From assembly GCA_947179485.1 (NCBI GenBank), contig OX359245.1, positions 51,385,067 to 51,449,066 on the forward strand: a stretch of DNA of 64,000 bases, in the 5' to 3' direction. This stretch comes from Allacma fusca (Eukaryota; Arthropoda; Collembola; Symphypleona; Sminthuridae). Positions 48,655 through 59,990 of the stretch are shown here, piece after piece; positions within the stretch are counted from its first letter, which is position 1, and each line of letters begins with the position of its first letter. Below the pieces are notes generated by a model. That model saw only the letters and a list, made by a program, of their open reading frames with translations. It did not search any database and was not told the origin of the DNA. A program made the translations under genes and the position numbers.

Positions 48655-49690
48655 AACGTCCGGATATTTACCATCGACAGGGCTAGGGTAACCAAAAATT
48701 ACTTCGTATGTAAATAATTATATTTCCTTACTGTCTTCCAAAAAAGGGACATGGAGAAATTTTATTTGTTTATCAGATGTTTCAAACAAAAATTATAAGA
48801 TAATCTGCAAGCGATAACGTTCACTTCTAGATTTTGGCATGCGATAACATATCAGTGACTGATCCAGTTTTTAAGGACTATGGGACGAAATTGCCCAAAT
48901 GGAAAGGGACATTCAGAACTTTATACGGCAAAAGCCATTGTCAAGCGTGGAGTTGCTCTTTTTACAAGGAGAGGCAGATTTTCGGACATGAAATTTGATG
49001 TGAAGATACAGATATTAGACTTCAGATTCATACGTAATTCCATATCATTTAGTCACGCTAACAAATAGTTCACACAAGGAATTCATAATCAGTTATATAT
49101 GGGAGCTTGTTGGAATATTTCCCGAATTTATAGTGTAGTTCAGTTGTAAAACAAGGACCATTTAAGTATTTGGTCCATTTTGTGAAACTGAAGGAGAAGT
49201 TCTGGAAGTTGAGGGAGCCATGGATTTCTTTGGGATGGCCCATGCACAATTGTTGGATTTACAGCCGATGGCTAATTTCACCCGATTAATTATTAACCCA
49301 CCGGAGCAATCTGGTGTTCCAGACTGGATTCTCTTGGCTGCGGCTTTTGGTGTACTTGCATTTCTTATTCTGATTATCTTTGACCTGGCGAAGGGCGAAG
49401 GTAACTTTGACAATTTAACGTAACTCAGACTGCTATAGCAGATTTTGATAGAAGATTAATATTTTTGAAGAGCCTAAGAATTTGTTGATTTATCTTTTGG
49501 TCATGTTTTGTAAACAATGTGTTTGTCAGTGCAATTTTTTTTATGCCACAATACAAGTGTCAAATACTGCTTTCATCGTTTTTGATCTAATAGCGAGAGA
49601 GAGATTTATATATAATTATTGACTTTATTACACTTCCTAGTGTAGGTTTTTCAAGTGAGGTGTCAAGGAACGGTTGAATGCTATGATAAT
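48655..49690 (+). pseudogene. integrin alpha 3' end, inactivated
   Basis: 48655-48692 is the end of exon 15. Exon 16 (from 48831) loses 5 bp after CTCTTTTTAC, shifting frame. Exon 17 (49194-49400) is open and encodes GAMDFFGMAHAQLLDLQPM and a full membrane segment (WILLAAAFGVLAFLILIIF), with three extra codons before its donor. Exon 18 (49641) reads CRFFK then TGA: the GFFKR motif is lost. At about 49690 the sequence switches to the 5' leader of another copy. Confidence 0.85.
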
Positions 49691-49724
49691 CCATATGAAA
49701 CAGTGAGTGCTTTAAAGGGACAAT

Positions 49725-49921
49725 ATGGAGATATTTCTTTCGAGATTACAATGTCTAATTGTACTATTATTTAAGACAATATCCACCGCCCAAAATGGCG
49801 AGCGTAGCCTAGATATTAATTTTGTAACGGTCATACACGAAGGGTTCTCTGAAAGCAACTCTTCCTTTTTTGGATATACAACTTCGCTTGCTCAAGGCTC
49901 AGCTGGAACTAAATCAGGATG
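49725..49921 (+). CDS. integrin alpha exon 1, orphan copy
   Basis: An open exon from ATG to a GGATG/GTAAAT donor gives a signal peptide and the first propeller strand (SLDINFVTVIHEGFSESN, SSFFGYTTSLAQGSAG), one codon shorter than 8271-8470 in the leader. The next exon is absent: after about 55 bp of shared intron the sequence diverges at 49979. It is probably not a functional gene. Confidence 0.75.
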
Positions 49922-49978
49922 GTAAATCCATTTAAAAGTAAAAAAAAAATTGGGAGTTCTTTCACATTTAATTAATAC

Positions 49979-51174
49979 TAGCATGAAAGCCATCCACCAA
50001 GGTGGATGGGAAAACTGGGATTGATTTGTAAATCATAAAGACATTAAACTTCACAATATATAATTAGGTCGTTTTTACATATAAAGCTGTTCTTCGTTTA
50101 AATAAATGCAACGGATCCTTCAAACCTCCAACCCGTTTCGATTGGGTAAAATCTGTGACAGAAACCAACTTGGTCGCTTATTAATGGCTTTATATGTTTT
50201 TTTCATTACTTTCCTTGCAAAAAGCTAAATTAAAAAATTTGTTGTTTCTTTTAAAAAACCTCCTTTAAGGGGGTTCAACTCTGGACCGGTCAGGGTAAAA
50301 AAAATGTCCCTCAGATTCCATGCAGAAATGCCTTTCTATTTATTTGGCTATTTATATGTTATTCGAAGGACCCCGTCACTGACCTACATAAGGAATGGCT
50401 TGATATTCACTGTTTTACCTACATTTCGTAGGTTTTTGAAGTAACTTCACTGTTTTATTGACTTTATCTTTAGTCACAAATAAACATCGAATGGAATTGG
50501 CAACACACTCTTAAGAAAACTAAACGCATCCTACTTATGTTAGCAACATTGCGACATACTTTGGTCAAAAATAATATTAGGTGTTTCTTAAAAACTGGAG
50601 CCTCTCCTTTTACTATTTTAGAATTGTTCTCAAACTTTTGAATAATGTTTGATTATTATACGTGAAACATTCAATCCTGGCTTACAAAAATTGGTTATAT
50701 ACCCATGAACCAGAATAGGGTCAAATTGTTTTTAATAATCCAGAACGCTGTTAATGCATGACAGCTACATCATTTTAATGAATTGTATGTCTGACATGTG
50801 TTGGTGGACGAAAAAGTTACTCTTAAATTCTACTTGCTCTTTTACCCAAAGTTAAAATTTAATCGTTGTGGTTAAAAGATGATGACTGATCATATTAGCC
50901 AAACTGTACTAATATTCAAAGGCGTACACAATAAGCAAACGGTAGTTGATTTGAATTAACCACACATATTCCAATATTCAAGATAGTAACTTGCTTAACA
51001 TTACGGTATTTCTTTTCTCTCTATTTTCAATTTTTCTGCTTTGGAATCTAAATGGCATTATTTTGTGTTGACTTGAACAGGATTAAGTTGCAGTAACACT
51101 TGGTTACCATAACTTTAGCCTATTAAAGTAAACAAAAAAGATATGTTACGTAATTATATATATATAATGTATAT

Positions 51175-51244
<70 letters not shown>

Positions 51245-51300
51245 CCTGTATATTATATGCTACACGATTCTGAATACTGTTTCGTTTCAACTCTTGCATA
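49979..51300. other. unassigned insertion after the orphan exon; TA microsatellite
   Basis: From ACTAGCATGAAAGCC the sequence no longer matches the intron of the long copy. The start resembles the ACTAGTAAAAGCCC terminus at 3010, but no partner end was found. A (TA)n run occupies about 51179-51241. No gene. Confidence 0.35.
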
Positions 51301-51301
51301 G

Positions 51302-51480
51302 CAAACGCAAAGCTTCAGGCTCAACCTGCAACAGGATAAGGACCAGTCCGGTGACTTCAAAATCAAAACGTTTTGAGCTCAAAGCGAAAGTGCATCTGGA
51401 ATCCGACAAATCATTTGAGGCAGTCCCAGCGTCTCTTGTCATCAATAATAGAGTGAATGCGGCTCTTAATTTGATGGATC
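51302..51480 (+). pseudogene. integrin alpha exon 14 fragment
   Basis: Matches 13883-14060: RFELKAKVHLESDKSFEAV then NAALNLMD, ending abruptly where the 22430-type block begins. It shares the TTTT run (51371-51374) that breaks the frame in the long copy and in addition lacks 2 bp near CAACAGGATAAGG. Confidence 0.75.
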
Positions 51481-52850
51481 TGATTTCTTCAACCAAGCTT
51501 TCAGGCACATGCAAATTTTTATTGTTACAGCAAGCATTGCTATTATCTTTGAGGTAAGCAAGTCAGTCCATGCGGAGAATAAGCTTTCTACCAGAACACC
51601 CGTGACAGAAACCACCAAATATTTCCTAGTCATTTTCGAAAGAACCGGAAAAATAATAAATAATAAAAAGCAGAATTTCAGCAGTTAAAGGTACTTAAAA
51701 GCAATTCCAATAACAGACAGAATAAGTAGAGGCAACTAAGTAAAACATTTTTCGATTTTGAAACCGCCGTTTCCTGAATTATGCTTTTGGGCTCATACAG
51801 ATTCACTTGCTGCCACGACAAGTTATCACGTGTTGGTGTTGACCAATCGACGTTTTTCAAGTACTAGATGCAATTCAAAAAACCAAATTCTAAACCAAAT
51901 CGAATACAAACCGAAAAACATTTTCATTCGTATTTGAAATTTATTCGGATTTCAAGTACATTTATGTATTCGAATTTGAATTGTATTCGGTTTGAAATAC
52001 AAGCATTGCACTTATTTAAAATTGCCAATTGTATTCGGTTTGATTCGATTCGAAAATTCGAATAATATTCGTATTCGAAAACAAATCTGATGTGGAACCA
52101 TAACGTGTTTTATTATTTGGCCACTATATGGCGCTTGCATGTCTTTACAGTCAGTTTTTTGTTGTTTTTAATTAATTATTAGAGCGTTTAGAGGCACGTT
52201 TTTATTAGAGGCACAATTTCCGTGAATATCGACTTTTCGCTTTAGGGTTTTCCGATCCCGAGATAATGTGAGAGGAGTTCGAATGTATATTTATATGTTT
52301 GGGATACTGTATGTGGATTGTGAGTTGGGATGCGGCACGGAATGGTGCGCAAGTGCAAATGATGATAGAGTGGGAGAGTAAAATGTTAAGTGAATAAAGT
52401 AGGGAAGAACCCTGCCAGCCTTAGAACGAAGAGTACGTGTCTATATTTATTGGGCATACGTTTTAAGTTACGAATTAGTTATAATTCAGAGATAAACTTT
52501 TAAGAGTACTGGGTGCTCACAACGGAGGCGAGAACATTATGGAGCCCAGACGGATTGCATGGATTTATAAGAAAGTTTCATTTCAAAAGAAAAAATGCAT
52601 TATAGCGTAGACACTTAGCAACGAATTCTAAGATGAAGGAGAAATAAGTACTTGAAGCGCCCCCTTGTTGAGGGTTTTATCGTTCAATTTATGAATCTCC
52701 GGGTATACGTGTACACATAGATGAAGACACATAGTACCGTTTTCAAATCTGTATATAAAATATAAATTCGAATTGTTGCTTTTGGACAAATATCAAGGTT
52801 AATTATTATATAGATTTTTCATTCACTGTCATATTAAACGGCATTTCATG
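51481..52850. repeat. segmental duplicate of 22430-23205 with an insertion
   Basis: 51481-52075 and 52690-52850 match the other copy. About 52085-52690 is extra: it contains GGTGCTCACAACGGAGGCGA and ATGGAGCCCAGACGG, reminiscent of the end of an LTR and the following primer site, but no second LTR is visible. Confidence 0.65.
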
Positions 52851-53034
52851 TTCTAAATTATCCAGGAAGCGCTGTGTGTTTGACACAAGCACAGTAATTG
52901 ATAATCTAATGCTATGCTTCAAAAACATAACAACAATAAGCACATCATCAGGAACAGGTACATAACATTTTTAATGTTGTCAAAAGCATTTACAATAAAA
53001 GTTATATTATCTTCCGGGTTTTTGTCCCGATGAC

Positions 53035-53041
53035 TATAAAT
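53035..53041 (+). promoter_or_regulatory. TATA box of peptide gene 3
   Basis: TATAAAT, 90 bp before ATG 53125, with the same surrounding promoter sequence as the other copies. Confidence 0.75.
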
Positions 53042-53124
53042 CATGCGATGCTTGTGAAAGGCCCTTATTCAAACGACAACCCTGAGGAAAAACTAATCCC
53101 CAACTCTAGCAATTCTCTGCCACC

Positions 53125-53387
53125 ATGAAACTCTTGGCTATTTTGATTGCGGCGTGCCTCTGCGTTCTCCAGGTAACTAACTACCAGATATCCGGATTTT
53201 TACAGAATTTAAAAAGTTATTCTTGCATTAAAGTTGTAATCGACTCGTGTAATAATTTCCCCGTCTTTCTGAAATCCATATTCAGGTCTCCTCCTTTTCT
53301 GGTCCTGGTGACATTCTTGAAAGAAAAACAGGCAAAATAATACCGTCACCCCGACCACAAGACCCCTTTAAGCTACAAATTGAATGA
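53125..53387 (+). CDS. small secreted peptide, copy 3 (two exons, 49 aa)
   Basis: Exon 1 (53125-53172) encodes MKLLAILIAACLCVLQ. Exon 2 (53286-53387) encodes VSSFSGPGDILERKTGK, IIPSPRPQDPFKLQIE and TGA 53385-53387. It is the longest copy. The leader is a clear signal peptide with likely cleavage after VSS. The mature part has a basic centre, a PSPRP turn and no cysteine. It aligns to copy 2 at GP-D-I and at PSP...DPF, so those positions are the conserved core. AATAAA is at 53522. No family is recognised from memory; extracellular signalling or antimicrobial roles are only possibilities. The copy lies between an integrin exon 14 fragment and an integrin exon 13 fragment. Confidence 0.7.
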
Positions 53388-53988
53388 ATTTACGAGAAAC
53401 AATGACTATTTCTCCCTCAACATAATGCCAACACTTTTCCAAATCAGAAGTCTATCCGGGATTATACTTCGTCTAAATTTCTACATGTAGTTTTGAAAAT
53501 TATTCAAAATTTAAATCACTGAATAAAATTAAAGATACACTTCAATCTCTTCACTTAGGTAAAATCCAGTTTGTACCAATCTGGTGACTCATTTACACTT
53601 GTAAAAAACATTTTCCCTATTTTTTCTTTATGCATGAATTATACCTATACAAATGGGGTTCTTTCTTTTAGCACGGCGGAACAATAAGAATTATTCGTGT
53701 AATAAACGTAACCATAATGCACGTAGCCACTCTCTAAAGCTATTATAAAGGGATTCTCTAATAGCAGGAGAGAAAACATGTATTCGTAATAATTATGACG
53801 GTTTGCATGATATAGAATAGATGACTCATCTTGCTCCCTCATAATAGGAAGGGACCGGTGGGAGATTTACATGGAATCGCATTGAACATTGTAATGACTT
53901 CCTCGCATACAAAAAAAAAGTTATTGTTTATATTTCGAGGGATGGAATTTTGGAACCAATTCAGTAATTTAATTTTCTCTCTCCATAG

Positions 53989-54760
53989 AAGAGAGCGGGA
54001 AAGCAATCTCACAAATGGAGACACACCTTGCATTGAGGTACATGTCCAGGTCAAGAATCGGAATCAAACAACATATTTTCCAAAAATTAAAATATAACCA
54101 GCTTATGGGATTCGTCCGAGTTGGTCTTGCCAAAGTTAGTTGGGAAAGCGGATGTTTGAAGCGTCCAGAATGATAATGGGACGGCCATTTGTAAATTGGA
54201 TAGTGTGAAAACATATCTTGGGACGAATATTACGAAGACTATTATTTTACATTCATGCATGTAGGGATTAACACGAGGAGATTTTCTCTCTTGTTACTTA
54301 TCATACATACACAAATTTAAGCATGATGCATTGATGGAAGGTAGCGTTGTTTCGAATAAATTCGGAGTGAACATTACTTGTAAACAACGAGCAGATTCCA
54401 AAAATGAGAAATTAGTAAAAATCCCCAGTAGGATTAGAAATGGAGAAATAAAACTACCCATTTACTTTTCCATGCTTAAGTAGAAGGTAAGTTTAAATAT
54501 TTCAATCACCACAAGCTGCTACTTGGTGGGAATATTTGCTTTAACTATAAGACTGGAAGACTTGAATTGACTAGGACTTGACTACATTTTCCTGCCCTTT
54601 TTTGAGACTATGACTTGACTTGACTAGCTGGATGGAAAATCCAGGTGACTTGACTTGACTGGACTATGCCTAATGCATATTGTGGTTGACTAGACTAGAC
54701 TTGACTTCGAAGGGCTGGCGGGCAGCACTGGTTGGAATGGACACAGCATCCGGATATTTG
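53989..54760 (+). pseudogene. integrin alpha debris, exon 13 and an exon 15 scrap
   Basis: 53989-54292 matches exon 13 (RRERESN...CIEVHVQVKNRNQT, then GTAICKLDSVKTYLGTN) with a frameshift near AAAATATAACC and a lesion after CGAATATTACG. It breaks at GGAGATTTTCTC. A scrap of exon 15 (GGACACAGCATCCGGATATT) sits at 54738-54757, joined directly to GATTACACCTCTAAA. Confidence 0.75.
54334..54483 (+). CDS. unrecognised short open frame replacing an integrin exon
   Basis: A 49-codon frame from ATG to TAG (MEGSVVSNKFGVNITCKQ at its start). It extends open upstream to about 54280, in continuity with GGAGATTTTC of the exon 13 debris, and is followed by GAAGGTAAGT, a good donor. It may be a fragment of an unrelated exon or chance. 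Nothing like it occurs in the other copies. Confidence 0.2.
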   Translation: MEGSVVSNKFGVNITCKQRADSKNEKLVKIPSRIRNGEIKLPIYFSMLK

Positions 54761-55109
54761 ATTACACCTCTAAATCAGTGCTGCGGACAAGTTCAAGTAA
54801 TACTTGAGTTTTCAAGTCAAGTTCAAGTTCGGGTCAAGTTCAAGTAGGCCAATTTTTTTACTTGAATCTTTCTGGTCAAGTTCAAGTACGTACTCGGCTT
54901 GACCATGACATTCTAAGACAAGTCAGGTTCAAGTACAGGTAAGAGAAATTTACTTGAATCTCAAGTCACGTTCAGGGTCAAGGGATGGAAAGTAAAAACT
55001 TGACCATGAACTTGAGATTTCATGGTCAAGTTCAAGTAATTTTAGATTGCGCATGCCATAAAGGACGGAAGCAATTTCAAAATCACAATCCAATTTCATG
55101 TCGTGTCCA

Positions 55110-55997
55110 CATACCTGGGCGTTTCGTTTGCACTCGCACTCACCTCGCACTCAATTATAATGGTGGATCTTTAAACTCCCCTCGCGCTCGCACTCATGAG
55201 TTGTGCCCCGTTGCACTCAAACTCCTGCCTCAAAGTACTCTCCCAAAATTTTTGCACTCGCACTCATAGCTTGAGTGCCCTCATAGCCCTCTCGCACCAT
55301 CGAGTGGGTGTTATAATTAATGGCTGTATTGAATACGCGGATCTCCTTTACCAACAACGTTTTTTTCGAAAACAATGTCTCACAATTAGTTTTGTGGTTA
55401 CTTGTGATAGATCTCACCCCTCTCAATGAACTTGGTGTTTCATCATGTTCCCCCGTTTTAGCTAATACAAGATAATACTAAATATGTATTTATACTTCAT
55501 TTTGTGGAAATTTTTTAATATTTCTCAAATGATTCCTTGACAAATTAGTCAAAGCAGCTGTATTTGATGGGGCTCAATTTTTTCCTCAAATTACAATTTA
55601 GAAGTCGGGACGCTGATACCTCTGAAAAAATTAACTAAAGTCCAGGGATGTGGAATATTTTGAGATGTTGTATTTGAAATAGTACTTGAAATGCATTCCG
55701 TATTTTGTGTTTAGCATTTTTCAAGTCGTAATTTTTTTAAGGTATTTTGCATTTGACATTTTGTAAGTACTATACTTTCTAGTGTATTTTCTATTTCGTA
55801 TACCCTAGTTGTGAGTGCAAAACACTGCACTCAGCCTCTGCCTCTTGAGTGCACATAATTTGAATGATCACTCTACCTCATTACTGTGAGCGCAGAAATT
55901 TCAAATCGGAACTCGCACTCGCACTCAATTAGAGTGCGTTGAGTGCGAGGCTGAGTGCGAGGCATGCACTCAATGAGTGCTAGTGCGCCCAGGTATG
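55110..55997. mobile_element. nested hAT-type element, GCACTCGCACTC-word
   Basis: CATACCTGGGCG and CGCCCAGGTATG, perfect inverse, flanked by CGTGTCCA (55102-55109, 55998-56005). The ends repeat GCACTCGCACTC / GAGTGCGAG. A patch of TTTGAAATA words (55650-55800) lies inside. Confidence 0.9.
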
Positions 55998-56080
55998 CGT
56001 GTCCAGGGTACATTGTTTGCACATGCCATCAAACAAAGGACAAAATTCAAAATCAGAATCCGTTTTATGAAGGTCTTGTT

Positions 56081-56789
56081 CATACATGTAGGCTACTCGC
56101 GAGTGACGAGTGAACTCAACACACTCCTACTCACACTCACAGGAGAGTAGCATGGTAAAGAGTAGGAGTGGCGGCGCCAAAAACGTCGTGAGTTGGACTG
56201 GTATAAATCGAAGCATAGAAAAAGAGTAGGGGTAGGAGTAGCATGCTTTGCTACTCACTATTTCTCTTACCATTGTATTAATCGCATGAAGCTAGCATTG
56301 CCACGCTAAAAGATTGCCGCTTATTGGGAAATATTTCATAATCTTAAACAAACAATCGTGTGGAATGCCGACTTATGTACAAGCCATGCATTGGAAGACA
56401 AAATATGTCACAGATTAGAAATAAATATTGTGCATACTTCCAGGCGTTGTAATTATAAATATAGTCAATTATTGTAAACTTCGTCGGTATTTTCATGTGT
56501 CATTGAATTTTGAATATAAAATTAAATTGAACAATTTTGTGCTTAGTATTCGCTTTCATAATTATAAGGAAAATTTTTGTCTTAATATTTGCAAATATTT
56601 CTGTGAAAACATTGAGTAACTCACGAGTGGTGAGTAGAAGTTGTGAGATTTGAAGTTAGGGTTGAGAGTAGGAGTAGGAGTTTCACATTCTCAGTAAGAC
56701 TATACGAGAGGGCAAGAGTAGGAGTGGTGGATTTTTTCTCTATGGGAGTGCGAGTGTGAGTGCGAGTGGGAAAAAAACCTACATCTATG
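56081..56789. mobile_element. nested hAT-type element, GAGTAGGAGTAG-word
   Basis: CATACATGTAGG and CCTACATCTATG (11 of 12 inverted), with target copies GTCTTGTT (56073-56080, 56790-56797). Both ends are rich in GAGTAGGAGTAG. Confidence 0.8.
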
Positions 56790-57045
56790 GTCTTGTTTAC
56801 CAGACGTTGCTCATTGTTAGTTGTTGCAGCGGCCTCTCCATAAAATGAAAGAATTATCTTGATAATTCACATTGTTGCTTAGGATTATTAGTTTCAACTT
56901 GTGTAAATAAATTCCAGTATAAAATGAGCTTGGATGGCTCTTTACAAAAAGCGTTTAATAAATAAGTAAATACTAGTTTATTAAATATTTAATTCAGAGT
57001 ACTCGTAATGCTCAAATAGGTAGATGTATATATGCATATATGAAC

Positions 57046-59128
57046 TGTTAAGCTATATTTGAGTTTGAGAAATATTACTCATGTAGGAATTACCCACATA
57101 TGTAAAGGAGAAGAATTGTATCTTGTACTCTATTGGCTGATGATGATGTCATTTATGAGATTCTTATTGTATGATGTTGTGTGCCCAACCATTGGCTAAA
57201 AATGATGTCACTAAGAAAGAAACTATCTTCCCTTTGTTACAACCATCCCTATATAAACCCAACTCATGCAGACAGTCGAGAGACTAGAGCTGAGAGGCTG
57301 GAGTTAGAGTCTGGCCCCTGTCACACACATAGTAACTATACTGTTACTATGCCGGACTCTACATCTCACTCCTCTCTCTCTCTATCTCCCTCTCCAGCTC
57401 ACACATTCACTATCCCATACTCGAGTACTTTGAATAAACTAATAATTGGCAGAACTTTATATTATATTCCCCATCATTCACTTATTCTTAATCAAGTAAT
57501 CCCCATTCACAATTACCATCTTAACATGGTGGAGTTGCTACGTTTTCTATATTTTGAATTTGTCAATTCAAATATAGACGTTTCCCGTCCTCTCTGCGAG
57601 TTTGCTCCTATTCAGTCCCATCCTAAAAATATTTTTTGGCGTCAGCCTCTGCCGGAGGCTCTGCTCAAAATTTTCAAGACATTCTCCAATTGCCCTGACC
57701 AGCCTACCACCGATTTTTTGCCGACACCGAGATAACTGTTTGGAATCACTACCAGAATTGATCACTCTACCCGTGACTTCCCTTCGCAAAGAAAATTTCG
57801 CCTACCACCGAGACGAATTCCACGGCTGACCCTAGCCAAGTCACCCGCCCAACATAGACCTGCTCAACGCCAATTTATGGACTTCAATAATCGCGTCCCA
57901 TTAATGCCCGGATTTTCAAGATATCGACACGACATGCCTCATCCCTCTTCACCGACGTTACTACGGAATCAAAGGATACTCAGAGTGCCAGCACACGAGA
58001 TTGCGACTCATGCAAGTATTACACAGACTACAGACAGTTTCCAGCACAGAGAAACTACCCACAGAATCTTCGCTTCCCCGGTATGTCTATTAGATATTTT
58101 CGAACGTCTCGCTTAATCTACAATATTTTGTTTTGAAGTCTACTCAACGCAGTGTCTCCAAGTTCCATCAATTTTTGCGACAAACATTTCCACGACAATG
58201 TTAACATATTTCCTGTAAGCTTCCAGAAAGTGTGATTAATTTTTCGAGGACGAAAAATCTTTAGTGCGGTGAATTATATGACAAAAGTGTAATGAATGTT
58301 AAGCCATACATATAGTTTAAGAAAACGGATACATTGTATGTAAAGAGTAGCAATGAAGCCTCTTACTGTTACTGTAACACGTGTAAGGAATATTACTTAC
58401 AGATGTATAGGCAAGAAAATCTTAATGTCTATTGTATCGTGCTCAACTATTTTATTATATGTAAAAGGTGTAGTTTTTATGAGAAAGTCATGCATTTGTT
58501 TTCAAATATTTCATTTATTATACCATGTAAATTTTGTTGTATTGCTGGAGTTGAAATTCGTATTCAAAATTTTATAGTCTTGTTAAGAATTTAAAATATG
58601 TCACCCTTGTTATAAATGCTGGGACAGCATTTCAATTGCCCGTAGAATGTTAAGCTATATTTGAGTTTGAGAAATATTACTCATGTAGGAATTACCCACA
58701 TATGTAAAGGAGAAGAATTGTATCTTGTACTCTATTGGCTGATGATGATGTCATTTATGAGATTCTTATTGTATGATGTTGTGTGCCCAACCATTGGCTA
58801 AAAATGATGTCACTAAGAAAGAAACTATCTTCCCTTTGTTACAACCATCCCTATATAAACCCAACTCATGCAGACAGTCGAGAGACTAGAGCTGAGAGGC
58901 TGGAGTTAGAGTCTGGCCCCTGTCACACACATAGTAACTATACTGTTACTATGCCGGACTCTACATCTCACTCCTCTCTCTCTCTATCTCCCTCTCCAGC
59001 TCACACATTCACTATCCCATACTCGAGTACTTTGAATAAACTAATAATTGGCAGAACTTTATATTATATTCCCCATCATTCACTTATTCTTAATCAAGTA
59101 ATCCCCATTCACAATTACCATCTTAACA
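57046..59128 (+). mobile_element. non-autonomous LTR element B
   Basis: Two 481-bp repeats (57046-57526, 58648-59128), TGTTAAG...CTTAACA, apparently identical, with the 4-bp duplication GAAC (57042-57045, 59129-59132). TATATAAA at 57250, AATAAA at 57433. The interior begins TGGTGGAGTTGCTACG, as element A begins TGGCGGAGTTGCTACG. Near 58308 the interior holds a diverged start of an A-type LTR. No gag or pol. The open frames at 57181 and 58783 are LTR sequence. Confidence 0.9.
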
Positions 59129-59173
59129 GAACATTAAATAAAACTTGACACTGTGTAAAACTCGTCAGATATA

Positions 59174-59322
59174 CAGTGAAAGTCCGTTATAAGGGCTCAG
59201 CTTATAAGGGAATTTTGATATCATTTGTTTGACCATCACTTTCATTTAAGCAATGCTTTAGACGTTTTGTATAAGGGAATTCTTTTATAAATTGTGTAGT
59301 CCCTTATATCAAACTTTTACTG
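59174..59322. mobile_element. pogo/Tigger-like MITE
   Basis: CAGTGAAAGTCCGTTATAAG and CTTATATCAAACTTTTACTG, 149 bp between TA dinucleotides. CAGT...ATAAGGG ends and a TA target are typical of the pogo branch of Tc1/mariner. Confidence 0.75.
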
Positions 59323-59730
59323 TATGCTGTACACGCTCAAAGTTGTCCTTGAATGATTTTAAATAAAAAGTAGCAGTAAAATTGTTTTCTGAATGCGTTT
59401 TGGATTTCAGTATGAAGGAAATAATTGACTGATGTAAGTTCGACTTATTGTGGCCATGTTTAATTTTTCGTGATACTTAACTTGAATTGTCAAGTTCAAG
59501 TCGCGTTCAAGTCATGGTCAAGTGAAGTTCAAGTCAAGTTTGGAACTTTAATTACTTGATCAAGTTCGGGTCTAACAAAAGTTACTTGATTACTTGAACT
59601 TGACAAGTCAAGTAATTACACGAACGCGAGTTATCAAGTTCAAGTTGTGTCTTGAAAATTACTTGAAGTTTCGTGGTCAAGTCAAGTTCACGGTCAAGTT
59701 TTGAAATTAATTGACCCGATCGCAGCACTG

Positions 59731-59925
59731 CTCTAAATGCATAAAAGCTATGCGTATAACAGCTAAACGTATAAGCCCAATACCCATAATCAGCTAAACG
59801 TATAACAGCTAAACGTATAAGGTATCTAAACGCATAATCATCTATACGTATAAGGTATCTAAACGTATAATCATCTATACGTATAGGATGTTTAAACGCA
59901 TAAGGAGCAAAATGTATAATAATGC
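59731..59925. repeat. TAAACGTATA-word zone
   Basis: Continuation of the repeat interrupted by the 4.96-kb hAT: CTAAACGTATAA words ending at GCATAAGGAGCAAAATG. Confidence 0.7.
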
Positions 59926-59990
59926 ACAAGTAAATATTAACATTTGTTTGAATTAATCTAGTATTTTAATTGAGGGATTTGTATGTACAT

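Larger units (their letters stand above)
54776..59730. mobile_element. hAT-type element, CAAGTTCAAG-word, 4.96 kb
   Basis: CAGTGCTGCGGACAAG and GACCCGATCGCAGCACTG, with the perfect duplication CTCTAAAT (54768-54775, 59731-59738). The target is the TACACCTCTAAACGC repeat, seen uninterrupted at 62318. End zones 54776-55045 and 59460-59730 are CAAGTTCAAG words. It contains two smaller hATs, an LTR element and a pogo-like MITE. Confidence 0.9.

Noticed and set aside
57181..57735. 184-codon frame and its partial twin at 58783
   Set aside because: The shared part is LTR sequence in both repeats, so it is non-coding by position.
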